Positions 48,040 to 57,518 of a stretch of 64,000 nucleotides of DNA are shown here, piece after piece. The stretch spans positions 3,348,001-3,412,000 of the forward strand of contig NZ_CP060398.1 in assembly GCF_015840915.1 (NCBI RefSeq). The letters are read 5' to 3'. Under the pieces are notes generated by a model. The model was not told the DNA's origin. It made no database searches and saw nothing but the letters and a program-made list of their open reading frames with translations. A program made the translations under genes and the position numbers. Origin of the DNA: Synechococcus sp. CBW1002 (GTDB lineage Bacteria; Cyanobacteriota; Cyanobacteriia; PCC-6307; Cyanobiaceae). Numbering within the stretch: position 1 is the stretch's first letter; the number at the start of each line of letters is the position of its first letter.

Positions 48040-49411
48040 CCCTCAACAATCCAGGCCCCCGTGGCTGTCCGATGGCGCCCCTCGGTGGGCGCCATCGGAC
48101 ACAGCCGCGAACAGGGGCCGGACGCCCCAACCCCGACCAAAGACAGCCATCGATGACAACGACACCCCGGCCACGGCGACCCTGAACCTCAACCCGCAGT
48201 ACACTCAAGTTCGGTGCTCAGCTCAGCACCCCGAGCGGACAACTTCCCTGATAGGTCCCGGCTGGTTGTTCTGCCAGAGGTCCTGCAGGCCGCCCAGGAA
48301 CACCTCCAGCGATCGGTTCTCCGCAGCCAGATCCCTCTCCGTTCGGCTGGCTTGCAAGGCAGAGCCCTCCTCAGCGCTGCCCAGCACCGCCAACTGGCCC
48401 TGGCAGCGGCGAATCGTGGCGAGCAAGGCCACCGGGTCACTGCGGCGCCGTAGCTCCCGCCAGGGTTCGGCCGTCTCCTCGCTCAGCACGCCACTGGCCA
48501 GCAACCGCTGCAGGGGCGTTCGCGGTGGGTGGTGCTGCCGCTTGATCCGGCCGCCGTCGCGCTCACTGCTTTTGAGCTTGAACGATGGCTGGAACAGGTT
48601 GGTGAACAGCCGCAGCGCGCCGTACAGCTCGCCCAGCACCTGGGCCGCCTCCAAACCCTCCAGCCGCTGGTAGCCCACCACCCGGCGCACCAGCATCCCG
48701 TTCTTCTGCTCCACCCAGGCCTGGTCATTGCTCTGGTACGCCCGCGATCGGGTGAGCACGATCTGGTGGCCCGGCCGGTCACACCAGGCCTCCATCAGGC
48801 TGTTCATGAACACCGGGTCGTTGTCGGCATCGATCCCACGTAGTGGAAACGGCAGTTGCCGGCGGATCAGCTGCAGGGCCGTGAGCACCACCGCGCCATC
48901 GCGCACCAGGATCGGCAGGCTTTCGCTCCAGCCCGTGGCGATATCCGTGGCCATCAGAGTCCAAAGAAAGGGGCCCTGCATGCGGCCGCCGCAATGGGCC
49001 ACCAGATCGATTTCCAGCCAGCCAGGCTCCCTGTGATTGCTCCAGCCCTTGAACGTGCGCACCGGCACCCGCCGCCGCACGGCGCTGTAGGCCCGCGGCG
49101 GCCGCCGCCAGTTGTTGGCAGCGCTGGTCTTGCGGATCGGTGCCAGTAGCCGATCGATCGTGGCGCTACTCATCGCCAGCACCTGCTCACGCACCGCAGG
49201 CTCCAGGTTCAGGTGGCCGTGTTGCTCCAGCGACTCCACCAGCAGCGGTAGCAGGGCCGCCAGGCGCTTACCGCACAACCGATCACTGGCCTCCCACAAC
49301 GGCACGAGCGCCGCTGCCGCCTCGGGGCCATAGCGGCGCCGTGGATGGGGCTTGAGGGCCGCCTGATCGAGCGGCCCTTCTGATTCGGCGGGGGCAACAG
49401 CCTGGCGGGCC

Positions 49412-49846
49412 GCGTCCCTTGGCGTGGTGTGGTGTAAATCCCGAGGCCCGATTGCCCTGGACTGAGGGAGAACAGGGGTGAATGACGGGCTGTCATTCTC
49501 GAGGCGCATGTGCACCTCGTTATTTCACGATGAATCCAGACGATTGACTTGTCAAGTCTTTCGTCTGGATTGCCGATCGGTTGTGGGCTACACCTGCAAT
49601 CTTGGTCGTGACGTCTGCGGTGCCGGCCCCCGGGCGGTGATCGCCGCCGCTGCGCCCTGTGGGGGCGCTACGGCGCGATCTCCTGGGGCCTGAGGCTCAG
49701 GCCGCTGCTTCTTGCAAGGAAGGCTGCGTGGGCAGCTCCGCCAGTGAGGGGATGGCGGCCATGCTCTCGGCGGAGAACATGCGCCGGCCCTCCAGCTGCC
49801 AGTGCTCGTCCTGCTCCAGCAGCACAGCCCCCACCAAGCGGGTGAT
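49412..49846 (-). mobile_element. IS256 element 1, 3' fragment (inverted)
   Basis: Matches 22553-22982 in reverse: the last about 50 codons of the transposase (ITRLVGAVLLEQDEHWQLEGRRMFSAESMAAIPSLAELPTQPSLQEAAA) plus the about 280-base tail and terminal repeat. It has five extra bases (ACACC doubled) near the end. It is cut at 49847 by IS3a copy 7. Confidence 0.87.
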
Positions 49847-51112
49847 TGAGGTGGTCTGGCTTTTCTGGACAGGCCCCATCGTTAACCTCTGAGGCGGGGT
49901 ACCGCCCCTGAAAGGGGCTCCCACCGATGAGCAAGCGCCGCACCCACAGCCCCGAGTTCAAGGCCAGGGTCGCCATGGAGGCGATCAGTGGCCGCAAGAC
50001 GATCCAGGAGATCGCCGCCGACCACGCCATCCACCCGATCCAGGTGAGCCAGTGGAAGCGGCAGCTCCTGGACGGTGCCAGCGAGCTCTTCACCCGAGGC
50101 AAGAAGACCAAGGACAAGGAGGAGGGGCAGGCCAAGGAGGCGGAGCTGTTCCAGCAGATCGGACGGCTGCAGATGGAGCTGGAGTGGCTCAAAAAAAAGT
50201 CTCAACTGCTCTGATGCCCGTGAACTGCGCAAGCTGGTCGATCACGACCACCCCGAGCTCAGCATCAGCAGGCAGTGTGCGCTGCTGGGGCTGCCTCGAT
50301 CCACGCTGTACTACCGGCCGACACCGGTCCGTGTATCGACGCTGCGGATCATGGCCAGGATCGATGCTCTCTACCTGGAGGATCCCTGCAGCGGCAGCCG
50401 CCGGATGGTGGACTATCTGGCCCAAGATGGTATCCCGATCAGCCGAGATCGAGTGCGAAACCTCATGCGGCGCATGGGATTACGGGCGATCTACCAGAAG
50501 CCCCGGACGACGGTTCCAGGTGATCCGTCCGTGCGGTTCCCCTGCCTGGTGGACCTCACGCAGGTCACGTCGGTGGATCAGGTCTGGGCGACCGACATCA
50601 CCTACATCCCTCTGCAGAAAGGGTTCCTCTATCTGGTGGCGATCATGGATCTCCATTCCAGGCATGTGCTCAGCTGGAGGCTCTCCAACAGCCTTGACAC
50701 GAAGTTCTGTCTGGAGGCCCTGGAGATGGCCTTGGGAGGCGGCCGTAGGCCAGAGATCTTCCACTCCGATCAAGGCTGTCAGTTCACGTCCGCTGACTTT
50801 GTGGCCAGACTCAAAGGGGAGCGGATCCAGATCAGCTGGTCCGGCAGAAAGCGGTGCTACGACAACATCCTTGTTGAACGGCTGTGGAGGACTGTCAAGT
50901 ACGAGGAGGTCTACCTACGGGCATACAGCGATGGCTGGGACGCTGAAATCAGCCTGGCCCGCTTCCTGTGGCGGTATTGCCATGTAAGACCTCACAGTTC
51001 CCTTGGAGGCAAAACTCCCCACGCGGTCTACACTGAGGCCGAACCATGTTCCACCCGTCCTGGGTTAACGATGTCAGGGGCCGGAACTGTCCAATAAAAG
51101 GCACCCACCTCA
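49847..51112 (+). mobile_element. IS3a copy 7 (complete, 1266 bp)
   Basis: Both ends intact; flanks GAT and ACA do not match, so one side has recombined. Confidence 0.92.
49927..51097 (+). CDS. IS3a transposase OrfAB (copy 7)
   Basis: OrfA 49927-50214; OrfB to 51097. Translations are identical to copies 1 and 2; same A8 junction. Confidence 0.88.
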
Positions 51113-51156
51113 ACAGGAGGGTCGCTGTGCTTCCCTTGATCGCTTAGCGATCAACA

Positions 51157-51273
51157 TAAGGGCACCTCGAAAAGTCGTCCTTTCCGGGACTTCCAGGCCG
51201 GGATGACTCAGGCTGGGGAATGAGTCTCACTCGGCTCATCCACGAGGAATTGGGATTTTTCGAGGTGCCCTTA
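51157..51273. repeat. MITE-like 117-bp element with 17-bp inverted ends
   Basis: TAAGGGCACCTCGAAAA at 51157-51173 and its exact complement at 51257-51273. No coding capacity. Ends of the AGGGCACCTCGAAAA kind suggest mobilisation by a full IS elsewhere. A separate TTGATCGC/GCGATCAA palindrome lies just before it (51136-51154). Confidence 0.65.
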
Positions 51274-51680
51274 ATGACTTCGTACTTGCCAGAAGAACGT
51301 TTGACGCCGAAAGGTCTTGATGAAAGTTCTCCTGCTTCGCCAGAGGCTCCTCCCTTGAACAGTGATGGGCATTTTCGAAGCGACTCTGTAAGAGCTTCCC
51401 CCTCACCGCCTGAGGCTCAATCTTTCGGAACTCAGACTGGCGTGGAGCTTCAGACAGTTCAATAACCGTCACAACTGGCTTTACATTTCGTCGCAGATTT
51501 TTCTGGCGGCTTTAGCGATGCATCAAGTGGCCCAAGCCCCCCCCCATGCCCTACCTGGATGTGCCGCTGCACCATCCGCAAACACGTGGGGAACTCCCAT
51601 GCCAGGACCGCAGCCTATGAACTGAGCCCTTCAGGCCAGCAAGTCCGCAACTCAACCGGAGGCGCAATCACACGCCCTCT
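51274..51680. other. Island right-end stretch without a recognised gene
   Basis: Short open frames on both strands (about 80 codons) have no ribosome-binding sites and mutually overlap; none looks like a real protein. It contains a C-rich stretch near 51535. Confidence 0.45.
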
Positions 51681-51718
51681 TGGCTCTGACAAGTGGTTCT
51701 GACATCTCAGGTCTGACA
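51681..51718 (+). repeat. Right arm-type repeats (TCTGACA x3)
   Basis: TCTGACA at 51685-51691, 51698-51704 and 51712-51718. The first two have the same 13-bp spacing and context as the pair at 11461-11484. Confidence 0.55.
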
Positions 51719-51741
51719 GCCCGAGACTCATGTCGTAGAAA

Positions 51742-51784
51742 GGGGTGGACCGCCATGCCGTCTTGCCCCAGTGTTCGACCTGGA
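51742..51784 (+). repeat. Right attachment-site repeat (attR), 43 bp
   Basis: Perfect copy of 11357-11399 in the same orientation, about 150 bases before the purK stop codon. Confidence 0.8.
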
Positions 51785-51930
51785 AGAACCAGGAGGGGGG
51801 TCAAAGGCGGGGCTTCGTTTCCGGCTCGAGACCGGTTTACGTTGCCGTCGCTGCAGACCCCCCATATCGAAAGGGAGTCAGATCAGAAAACTGTGAAAGG
51901 CAGTCACCAACACAGCAGCCCAAACCCACC

Positions 51931-53274
51931 TTAAGCGGAAATCGGTGCCCTTCGAGCGTCCTCCAGCCCATCCGGCTGCGCCGCAGGCAGGGGCCAGATC
52001 GTGCGCACCTCGGCCAGGCGCCGCTCGGCCTCGGTGGCCCGGGCCTCATGGCTGGCTCCCTTCAGCAACAGGGTGACGTGACCCAGCTTGCGCCCCAGGC
52101 TGCTGCCGGTCTTGTCATACCAATGCACATGGGCTGCAGGCAGCTGGGCCAGGGCAGCGCGCTGGGGACCGTAGTCGGCGTTGCCCTGCTCGAATCCGAG
52201 CAGGTTCACCATCAGGGCACCGGGCACCGTCAGGTCGGGGGAGGCGATCGGCAGGTCGGCCACGATGCGCACCTGCTGGGCGAACTGGCTGGTGCGTGCC
52301 GCCTCGATCGTGTAGTGGCCGGAATTGTGGGTCCGGGGCGCGATCTCATTGATCAACAACCCGGCGGGTCCGTAGAAGAACTCGATCGAGAGCACCCCCA
52401 CGTAGTCCAGGGCCGTGAGCAGGGAGGAGGCCACATTGCGGGCGTAGGCCTGCACCGCATGGGGTACGGCCGCTGGGGCGAGCACCCAGTCGCACACCTG
52501 CTGATGCTGGTGGGTCTGCACCACCGGGTAGCAAAGCACCCGGCCATGCCGGTCGCGGCAGGCCACCACCGAGAGCTCCTGTTCAAAGGCGACGAACTCC
52601 TCCACGATCCAGGTGGCCGGATCGACACGCTCCAGCAGCTCCTCAAGATCTTCAGGACCCTGGAGCAGGGCGGTGCCCTTGCCGTCGTAGCCGCCGCGAG
52701 CCGCCTTGGCCATCAGGGGGTAGCTGAACCCCTGCGGCAGCCTGGGAGCACGGCGATCGCTCGTCGCGGACCCGATGCCATCGGTGTCGGCTGAGGGCAG
52801 AGCGGCATCAGCAGAGCCGGCCGGCACGCCGGCGGGGCCTGCAACCGCGGCAGCCGGCACTGGCAAGAGCGGCGGCAAGGCCAGATCCATCGAAAACCAG
52901 CGGGGGGACGGCAACTGAAGCCGCTGCTGAAGCTCCCGCTGGCTGCGCTTGCTGATCAGGGGCTGCAGGGCCTCCAGGCTGGGAATGAAGCGGATTCCTT
53001 CGGCCGCCAGGGGTGCGAGGGCCTCGAGGTCGAGCCACTCGTTCTCAAAGCTGATCGCGGCGCAATCCTCTGCCAGGCGCCGGGTGGCGGCCGCATCGCT
53101 GAGATCGGCCAGCACCAGTTCTGCGGCCAGGGGTGCAGCCGGATCGCTGGCCGAGGGGGTCTGCACATGCAGGGGCACCCCCAGCTCCGCCGCAGCCTGG
53201 GCCAGCATCCGGGCCAACTGGCCACCGCCCACCACGCCGATCGCGGCAGCTTTGGAGTCGTCCAGTGGGGTCAT
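51931..53274 (-). CDS. purK: N5-carboxyaminoimidazole ribonucleotide synthase
   Basis: 447 aa ATP-grasp enzyme of purine synthesis: carboxylates AIR with bicarbonate and ATP. It has IGVVGGGQLARMLAQAA at the N-terminus, FENEWLDLEAL, LMAKAARGGYDGKG, WIVEEFVAFEQELSVVACRD and LLINEIAPRTHNSGHYTIEA (metal-binding Glu and Asn). About 45 extra Ala/Pro-rich residues (about 139-184) lie between the central and ATP-binding parts, where most PurK proteins (about 355-390 aa) have a short loop. It is the first housekeeping gene right of the island; its stop is close to attR. Confidence 0.93.
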   Translation of the reverse strand: MTPLDDSKAAAIGVVGGGQLARMLAQAAAELGVPLHVQTPSASDPAAPLAAELVLADLSDAAATRRLAEDCAAISFENEWLDLEALAPLAAEGIRFIPSLEALQPLISKRSQRELQQRLQLPSPRWFSMDLALPPLLPVPAAAVAGPAGVPAGSADAALPSADTDGIGSATSDRRAPRLPQGFSYPLMAKAARGGYDGKGTALLQGPEDLEELLERVDPATWIVEEFVAFEQELSVVACRDRHGRVLCYPVVQTHQHQQVCDWVLAPAAVPHAVQAYARNVASSLLTALDYVGVLSIEFFYGPAGLLINEIAPRTHNSGHYTIEAARTSQFAQQVRIVADLPIASPDLTVPGALMVNLLGFEQGNADYGPQRAALAQLPAAHVHWYDKTGSSLGRKLGHVTLLLKGASHEARATEAERRLAEVRTIWPLPAAQPDGLEDARRAPISA

Positions 53275-53347
53275 CGCACCTCGGTGGGATCGGGGCTGCC
53301 GGATCAGGGCGGCGGGATCGGGCCAATCGACGATCCTGCCACTCCGC

Positions 53348-54274
53348 TCAGGTGAACCCCCGATCGCCGGCGAACAGGTAGCGCAGCAGGCTGAGCAGCA
53401 GCACCGCCAGGAAGAGGGCCAGACCCACCGTGCAGGCGTAGCTGATCTCCAGCTCGGCGAAGGCCTGGTCGTAGACGTAATACACCAGGGTTCGGGTGGA
53501 ATCGGCCGGACCTCCCTGGGTCATCAGATACACCTCCTCGAACACCTTGGTGGCGGCGATCGCCGAAATCACCGCCACGAGGGTGAGGTAGGGGCGCAGC
53601 AGCGGCAGGGTGATGTCGAGATGCTTGCGCCAGCCGCTGCTGCCATCGAGTTCGGCGGCCTCGTAGAGGTCGGTGGGGATGCCCTGCAGACCGGCCAGAA
53701 AGATCACCATGTAGTAACCGAGGCCCTTCCAGAGGGTCACGAGCATCACCGAGGGCAGGGCCAGCGCGGGCGACGACAGAAAGGCGATCGGCGAGAAGCG
53801 CTCCCCCAGCAGGGCCACCAGCCAGCCATTGATCAGGCCGTTCTCGGCATAGAGCCAGCGGAAGGCGATCGCCGCCACCACGATCGACACCAGCACCGGT
53901 GTGTAGAAGGCGGCGCGAAACCAGTGGATGCCGGGCAAGGACTGGTTGACCAGCACGGCCAGGGCGAGGGCACCGAGCACGATCGGAGGCACTACCCCCA
54001 CCAGATAGAGGAAGGTGGTGCCGCTCACCCGGAAGAACATCGGATCGGCGAGCAGGCGGCGCAGGTTGGCCAGGCCGATGAACCGCAGCGGCTCGTTCAC
54101 GTCCAGCCCCGACTGGGTGAAGCTCATCAGCAGTGCCATCGCCGCTGGGATCAGCACCGACAACGCCAGCAGCAGCAGCGCCGGCGCCAGGAAGGTCCAG
54201 GCGCTGCGGGCACCGGTCCCCGGAGCGGCGGCGGCCGGCGGCCTTGGGGAATCCTGGGAGGAAGACCGTGTCAT
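53348..54274 (-). CDS. Sugar-type ABC transporter permease (MalF/UgpA-like)
   Basis: 308 aa from ATG 54274 with about six membrane helices and the permease EAA loop EAAELDGSSGWRKHLDITLPLLRP, which docks the ATPase. It begins AWTFLAPALLLLALSVLIPAAMALLMSFT. The partner permease, ATPase and binding protein are not in the window; substrate unknown (sugars, glucosylglycerol or glycerol-3-phosphate types are usual). Divergent from recQ; the starts are about 60 bases apart. Confidence 0.88.
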   Translation of the reverse strand: MTRSSSQDSPRPPAAAAPGTGARSAWTFLAPALLLLALSVLIPAAMALLMSFTQSGLDVNEPLRFIGLANLRRLLADPMFFRVSGTTFLYLVGVVPPIVLGALALAVLVNQSLPGIHWFRAAFYTPVLVSIVVAAIAFRWLYAENGLINGWLVALLGERFSPIAFLSSPALALPSVMLVTLWKGLGYYMVIFLAGLQGIPTDLYEAAELDGSSGWRKHLDITLPLLRPYLTLVAVISAIAATKVFEEVYLMTQGGPADSTRTLVYYVYDQAFAELEISYACTVGLALFLAVLLLSLLRYLFAGDRGFT

Positions 54275-54334
54275 GGCGCCATTGTGGAAGAGAGCAACGG
54301 ACTGACCACAAGCGTGTCGCAGGGCAACGACAGG

Positions 54335-56179
54335 GTGGAGGGTGCTATCAACGATCCGCTGCAGGTGCTGCGGCAGGTGTTCGGCTATGCCAGCTTCCGC
54401 GGGCCCCAGGAGTCGATCGTGCGCCACGTGATCGACGGCGGCTCGGCCCTGGTGCTGATGCCGACCGGCGGTGGCAAGTCGCTCTGCTTCCAGATTCCGG
54501 CCCTGTGCCGGCCCGGGCTGGCGGTGGTGGTCTCACCCCTGATCGCCCTGATGCAGGACCAGGTGGAGGCGCTGCGTCAGGCCGGTGTGGCGGCGGCGGC
54601 GCTCCACTCCGCCCTCGATCCGCAGGAGAGTGCCTCCCTCTGGCGCCAGCTGAACGAGGGGGCGTTGGATCTGCTGTACGTCTCGCCGGAGCGACTGCTG
54701 GCCGGCGACCTGCTGGAGCGGCTGGCGGAACGGCAACTGGCCCTGTTCGCCATCGATGAAGCCCACTGCGTCTCCCAGTGGGGACACGACTTCCGGCCCG
54801 AGTACATCCAGCTGGGAATCCTGGCGGACCGCTTCCCGCAGGTGCCCAGGCTGGCCCTCACAGCCACAGCCGATCCCCGCACCCGTGACGAGATCGTCGA
54901 CCGGCTGGGCCTGCAGCAGGGTCGGGTGTTCCTGGCCAGCTTCGACCGGCCCAACATCCGCTATCTGCTGCGGGGCAAGGAGGAGCCGAAGGCCCAGCTG
55001 CTGCGGTTTCTGGAGGAGCACCGCGGCGATTCCGGCATCGTCTACGCCCGCTCGCGCAGCCGGGTGGACCAGCTGGCGGCGGCGCTGCAGGGGGCCGGCT
55101 ACAACGCCGTGGGCTATCACGCCGGCATGGAGGCCGCAGAGCGCAGCAGGGCCCTGGATCGTTTCCGCCGCGGCAGCGGTGTGGTGGTGGTGGCCACGAT
55201 TGCCTTCGGCATGGGCATCGACAAACCGGATGTGCGCTTCGTGGCCCACGTGGACCTGCCCAAGAGCCTGGAGGCGTACTACCAGGAGACGGGCCGGGCC
55301 GGCCGCGACGGCCTGCCGGCGGTGGCCTGGATGATCCACGGCCCGGGCGATGTACCCCAGCTGCGCCGCTTCATCGACGACTCCGAGGCCCCCTTGGCCC
55401 AGAAGCGGATCGAGCACGGCAAGCTCGACGCCCTGATCGGCTTCACCGAGGCCGCCAGCTGCCGCCGCCAGGTGCTGCTGCGCCACTTCGGCGAAGCGCT
55501 GGATCAGCCCTGCGGCAATTGCGACGCCTGCCTCGAACCCCAGAGCCGCCATGACGTGACGGTGGCGGCCCAGAAACTGCTCTCGGCGGTGCACCGCACC
55601 GGCCACCGTTTCGGCGCTGCCCATCTGGTCGATGTGCTGCTTGGAGCCAGCACCGAACGGATCCGCAGCCTCGGCCACGACGCCCTGAGCGTGTACGGCA
55701 TCGGCACGGAGCTCGACAAGGAGCAGTGGCGGGCCCTCATCCGCCAGCTCTGCGCCCTGGGCCTGCTGGAGCCGGTGCCGGAGGGCCATGGCGGCCTGCG
55801 CTGGGGAGCCGAGGCCGCCGTGCGGCCGGTCCTGCGCGGTGAGACGCCGCTGGAGTTGCCCCTGCCGCCGCCGCGCAGGGAGCGGCGGCGCAGCAGCGGT
55901 CGCAGCAGCTCGGCGGCGGCGGCCGCTTCCACGGACTGGGGCGAGGCCGATCCGCAACTGACGGCGGCCCTGAAGAGCTGGCGCACCGACCAGGCCCGCC
56001 AGCAGGGAGTGCCCCCCTACGTGGTGTTCCACGACCGCACCCTGCTGGAGCTCGCCGCCCGCCGGCCCAGCACCCTGGCGGAACTGGGCAGCGTCGGCGG
56101 CATCGGCGCCGCCAAGCTGGAGCGTTACGGCACCGACCTGCTGGAGCTGCTCGCCTCCAGCGCCAGTCCGTCGCCGTAG
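54335..56179 (+). CDS. recQ: ATP-dependent DNA helicase RecQ
   Basis: About 614 aa from the GTG at 54335 (other GTGs at 54314 and 54284 are possible). Helicase motifs: [16 protein letters not shown] (Q-like motif 0), [17 protein letters not shown] (I), [17 protein letters not shown] (II with aromatic-rich loop), ALTATA (III), [18 protein letters not shown] (VI). The zinc-binding cysteines of the RecQ-Ct domain are seen ([21 protein letters not shown]), and a C-terminal HRDC domain ([40 protein letters not shown]). It unwinds recombination and replication intermediates. Confidence 0.95.
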   Translation: MEGAINDPLQVLRQVFGYASFRGPQESIVRHVIDGGSALVLMPTGGGKSLCFQIPALCRPGLAVVVSPLIALMQDQVEALRQAGVAAAALHSALDPQESASLWRQLNEGALDLLYVSPERLLAGDLLERLAERQLALFAIDEAHCVSQWGHDFRPEYIQLGILADRFPQVPRLALTATADPRTRDEIVDRLGLQQGRVFLASFDRPNIRYLLRGKEEPKAQLLRFLEEHRGDSGIVYARSRSRVDQLAAALQGAGYNAVGYHAGMEAAERSRALDRFRRGSGVVVVATIAFGMGIDKPDVRFVAHVDLPKSLEAYYQETGRAGRDGLPAVAWMIHGPGDVPQLRRFIDDSEAPLAQKRIEHGKLDALIGFTEAASCRRQVLLRHFGEALDQPCGNCDACLEPQSRHDVTVAAQKLLSAVHRTGHRFGAAHLVDVLLGASTERIRSLGHDALSVYGIGTELDKEQWRALIRQLCALGLLEPVPEGHGGLRWGAEAAVRPVLRGETPLELPLPPPRRERRRSSGRSSSAAAAASTDWGEADPQLTAALKSWRTDQARQQGVPPYVVFHDRTLLELAARRPSTLAELGSVGGIGAAKLERYGTDLLELLASSASPSP

Positions 56180-56208
56180 CCTCAGGGCCTATCAGCCGCG
56201 CCACAGCG

Positions 56209-57393
56209 ATGAGCACCGCCCTCCAGCCCCTGCGCACGATCGAGGTGGCCCTGGAGCAGAACGGCTATCCGGTGGTGATCGGCGCAGGCGCCCTGGAGCG
56301 TCTGGGGGAGCAGATCCGTGACCGTGGGGTCAGGGCCGGCACCAAGGTGCTGGTGGTGACCAATCCGGTGGTGCAGGAGCACTACGGCGCCACCACCCTG
56401 GCGAGCCTGTCGGCCGCCGGCTTCGAGGCCAGCACCCTGGTGATCGAAGCCGGCGAAGACCAGAAGACTCCAGCCACCGTGGCCCTGATCCACGACGCCG
56501 CCTTCGCCCGCAAGCTGGAGCGCGGCTCGCTGATCGTGGCCCTCGGTGGCGGCGTGGTGGGCGACATGGCCGGCTTCGCCGCCGCCACCTGGCTGCGGGG
56601 CATCGCCGTGGTGCAGGTGCCCACCACCCTGCTGGCGATGGTGGATGCGGCGATCGGCGGCAAGACCGGCGTGAACCACGCCGGCGGTAAGAACCTGATC
56701 GGCGCCTTCCACCAGCCGAAGCTGGTGCTGATCGATCCGCTCACCCTGGCCACCCTGCCCGAGCGGGAGTTCCGGGCGGGCATGGCCGAGGTGATCAAGT
56801 ACGGCGTGATCGGCGATCCCGAGTTGTTCGGGGCCCTGGAAGCCGCCGCCACCTCCCCAGTCGGTATTGCACACGCCGGTCTGGCCAGCCGCGAGGCGGT
56901 GGGTCCGGCCCTGCTCGACACGCTGCTGCTGCGCTCCGCCGCCGCCAAAGCGCGCGTGGTGGCCGCCGACGAACGGGAAGGGGGCCTGCGGGCGATCCTC
57001 AACTACGGCCACACCCTCGGCCATGTGGTGGAGACCCTCAGCGGCTACGGCACCTACCTGCACGGCGAGGCGGTGGGGCTGGGGATGCTGGCCGCCGGCG
57101 CCATTGCCGTGGAACGGGGTCTGTGGAGCCAAGACGACCAGGAGCGGCAGCGCCGCCTGATCGCCGCCGCCCAGCTTCCCCTGGCCTGGCCGCCGCTGGA
57201 GCCGCAGGCGGTGCTCGCCTGCCTGCAGGGCGACAAGAAGGTGAAGCAGGGCAGGGTGCGCTTCGTGCTGCCCACGGCGATCGGCACGGTGGAGATCCGC
57301 GACGACGTGGACACCGCCACGATCCTGGCGGCCCTGGATCGGATCACAGCGCCGGATCGGGTGGATTCCCCGGAGCTGATCAGTGCCGTTTGA
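56209..57393 (+). CDS. aroB: 3-dehydroquinate synthase
   Basis: 394 aa. NAD-binding [23 protein letters not shown], catalytic [34 protein letters not shown], zinc ligands Glu in GMAEVIKYG and His in [11 protein letters not shown] and HGEAVGLGM. It makes 3-dehydroquinate from DAHP in the shikimate pathway (chorismate, aromatic amino acids, quinones). It lies 30 bases after recQ, same strand. Confidence 0.96.
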   Translation: MSTALQPLRTIEVALEQNGYPVVIGAGALERLGEQIRDRGVRAGTKVLVVTNPVVQEHYGATTLASLSAAGFEASTLVIEAGEDQKTPATVALIHDAAFARKLERGSLIVALGGGVVGDMAGFAAATWLRGIAVVQVPTTLLAMVDAAIGGKTGVNHAGGKNLIGAFHQPKLVLIDPLTLATLPEREFRAGMAEVIKYGVIGDPELFGALEAAATSPVGIAHAGLASREAVGPALLDTLLLRSAAAKARVVAADEREGGLRAILNYGHTLGHVVETLSGYGTYLHGEAVGLGMLAAGAIAVERGLWSQDDQERQRRLIAAAQLPLAWPPLEPQAVLACLQGDKKVKQGRVRFVLPTAIGTVEIRDDVDTATILAALDRITAPDRVDSPELISAV

Positions 57394-57518
57394 TCAACTC
57401 AGCTTGCGCAGTGCTGCCTGATCAGGCCCCCTGGATCGGGATCGGCTGATCGGTACGGTTGATCGAAGCAGCTGGATATGGGCTGGCCTTTTTAGGGTCA
57501 GGCAAAACGATCAGAACC

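Larger units (their letters stand above)
46410..48260 (+). mobile_element. ISb copy B (1851 bp, inverted relative to copy A)
   Basis: GCT duplication at 46407-46409 and 48261-48263; same length and ends as copy A. Confidence 0.92.
46050..49411 (-). mobile_element. ISi: integrase-core element, interrupted by ISb copy B
   Basis: The right-hand terminus of the transposase side begins TGTCCGCCGACAATGAAG at 46050. The other end is cut by IS256 element 1 at about 49412. ISb copy B (46410-48260) lies inside with GCT duplication. Confidence 0.7.
46096..49411 (-). pseudogene. ISi transposase (rve-type DDE), split by ISb, N-terminus lost
   Basis: Coding parts 48264 to about 49411 and 46096-46409. After removing ISb and one GCT the frame runs on (...LWQNNQ-PRRRKPKPRIGKRS...). 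Core: SSATIDRLLAPIRKTS, Asp in GWLEIDLVAHCGGRM, Asp in IDADNDPVFMNSLM, Glu in DQAWVEQKNGMLVRRVVGY. The C-terminal domain FEPDVERIELWLQAEPQLRAKTLLERLIDHNPERYSPRHLRTLQRRLRGYR resembles the IstA N-terminal region. IS family not assigned; a Tn7/IS21-like TGT end and large integrase suggest that broad group. Confidence 0.75.
11357..51784. mobile_element. 40.4 kb integrative island with direct-repeat ends
   Basis: A perfect 43-bp direct repeat occurs at 11357-11399 and 51742-51784. Immediately inside the left copy is a tyrosine recombinase gene. Inside both ends are matching TCTGACA repeat pairs. Housekeeping genes lie on both sides, while the interior has only IS elements, a broken lipoprotein gene and the icfG-like operon. 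This is the architecture of a tyrosine-recombinase integrative element, now immobilised because an IS splits the recombinase. Confidence 0.75.

Noticed and set aside
52949-54334. Open frame upstream of recQ suggesting a 1076-aa protein
   Set aside because: The extra 460 codons run antisense over purK and the ABC permease and are Gln/Gly/His-rich; RecQ homology begins only after about 54350.
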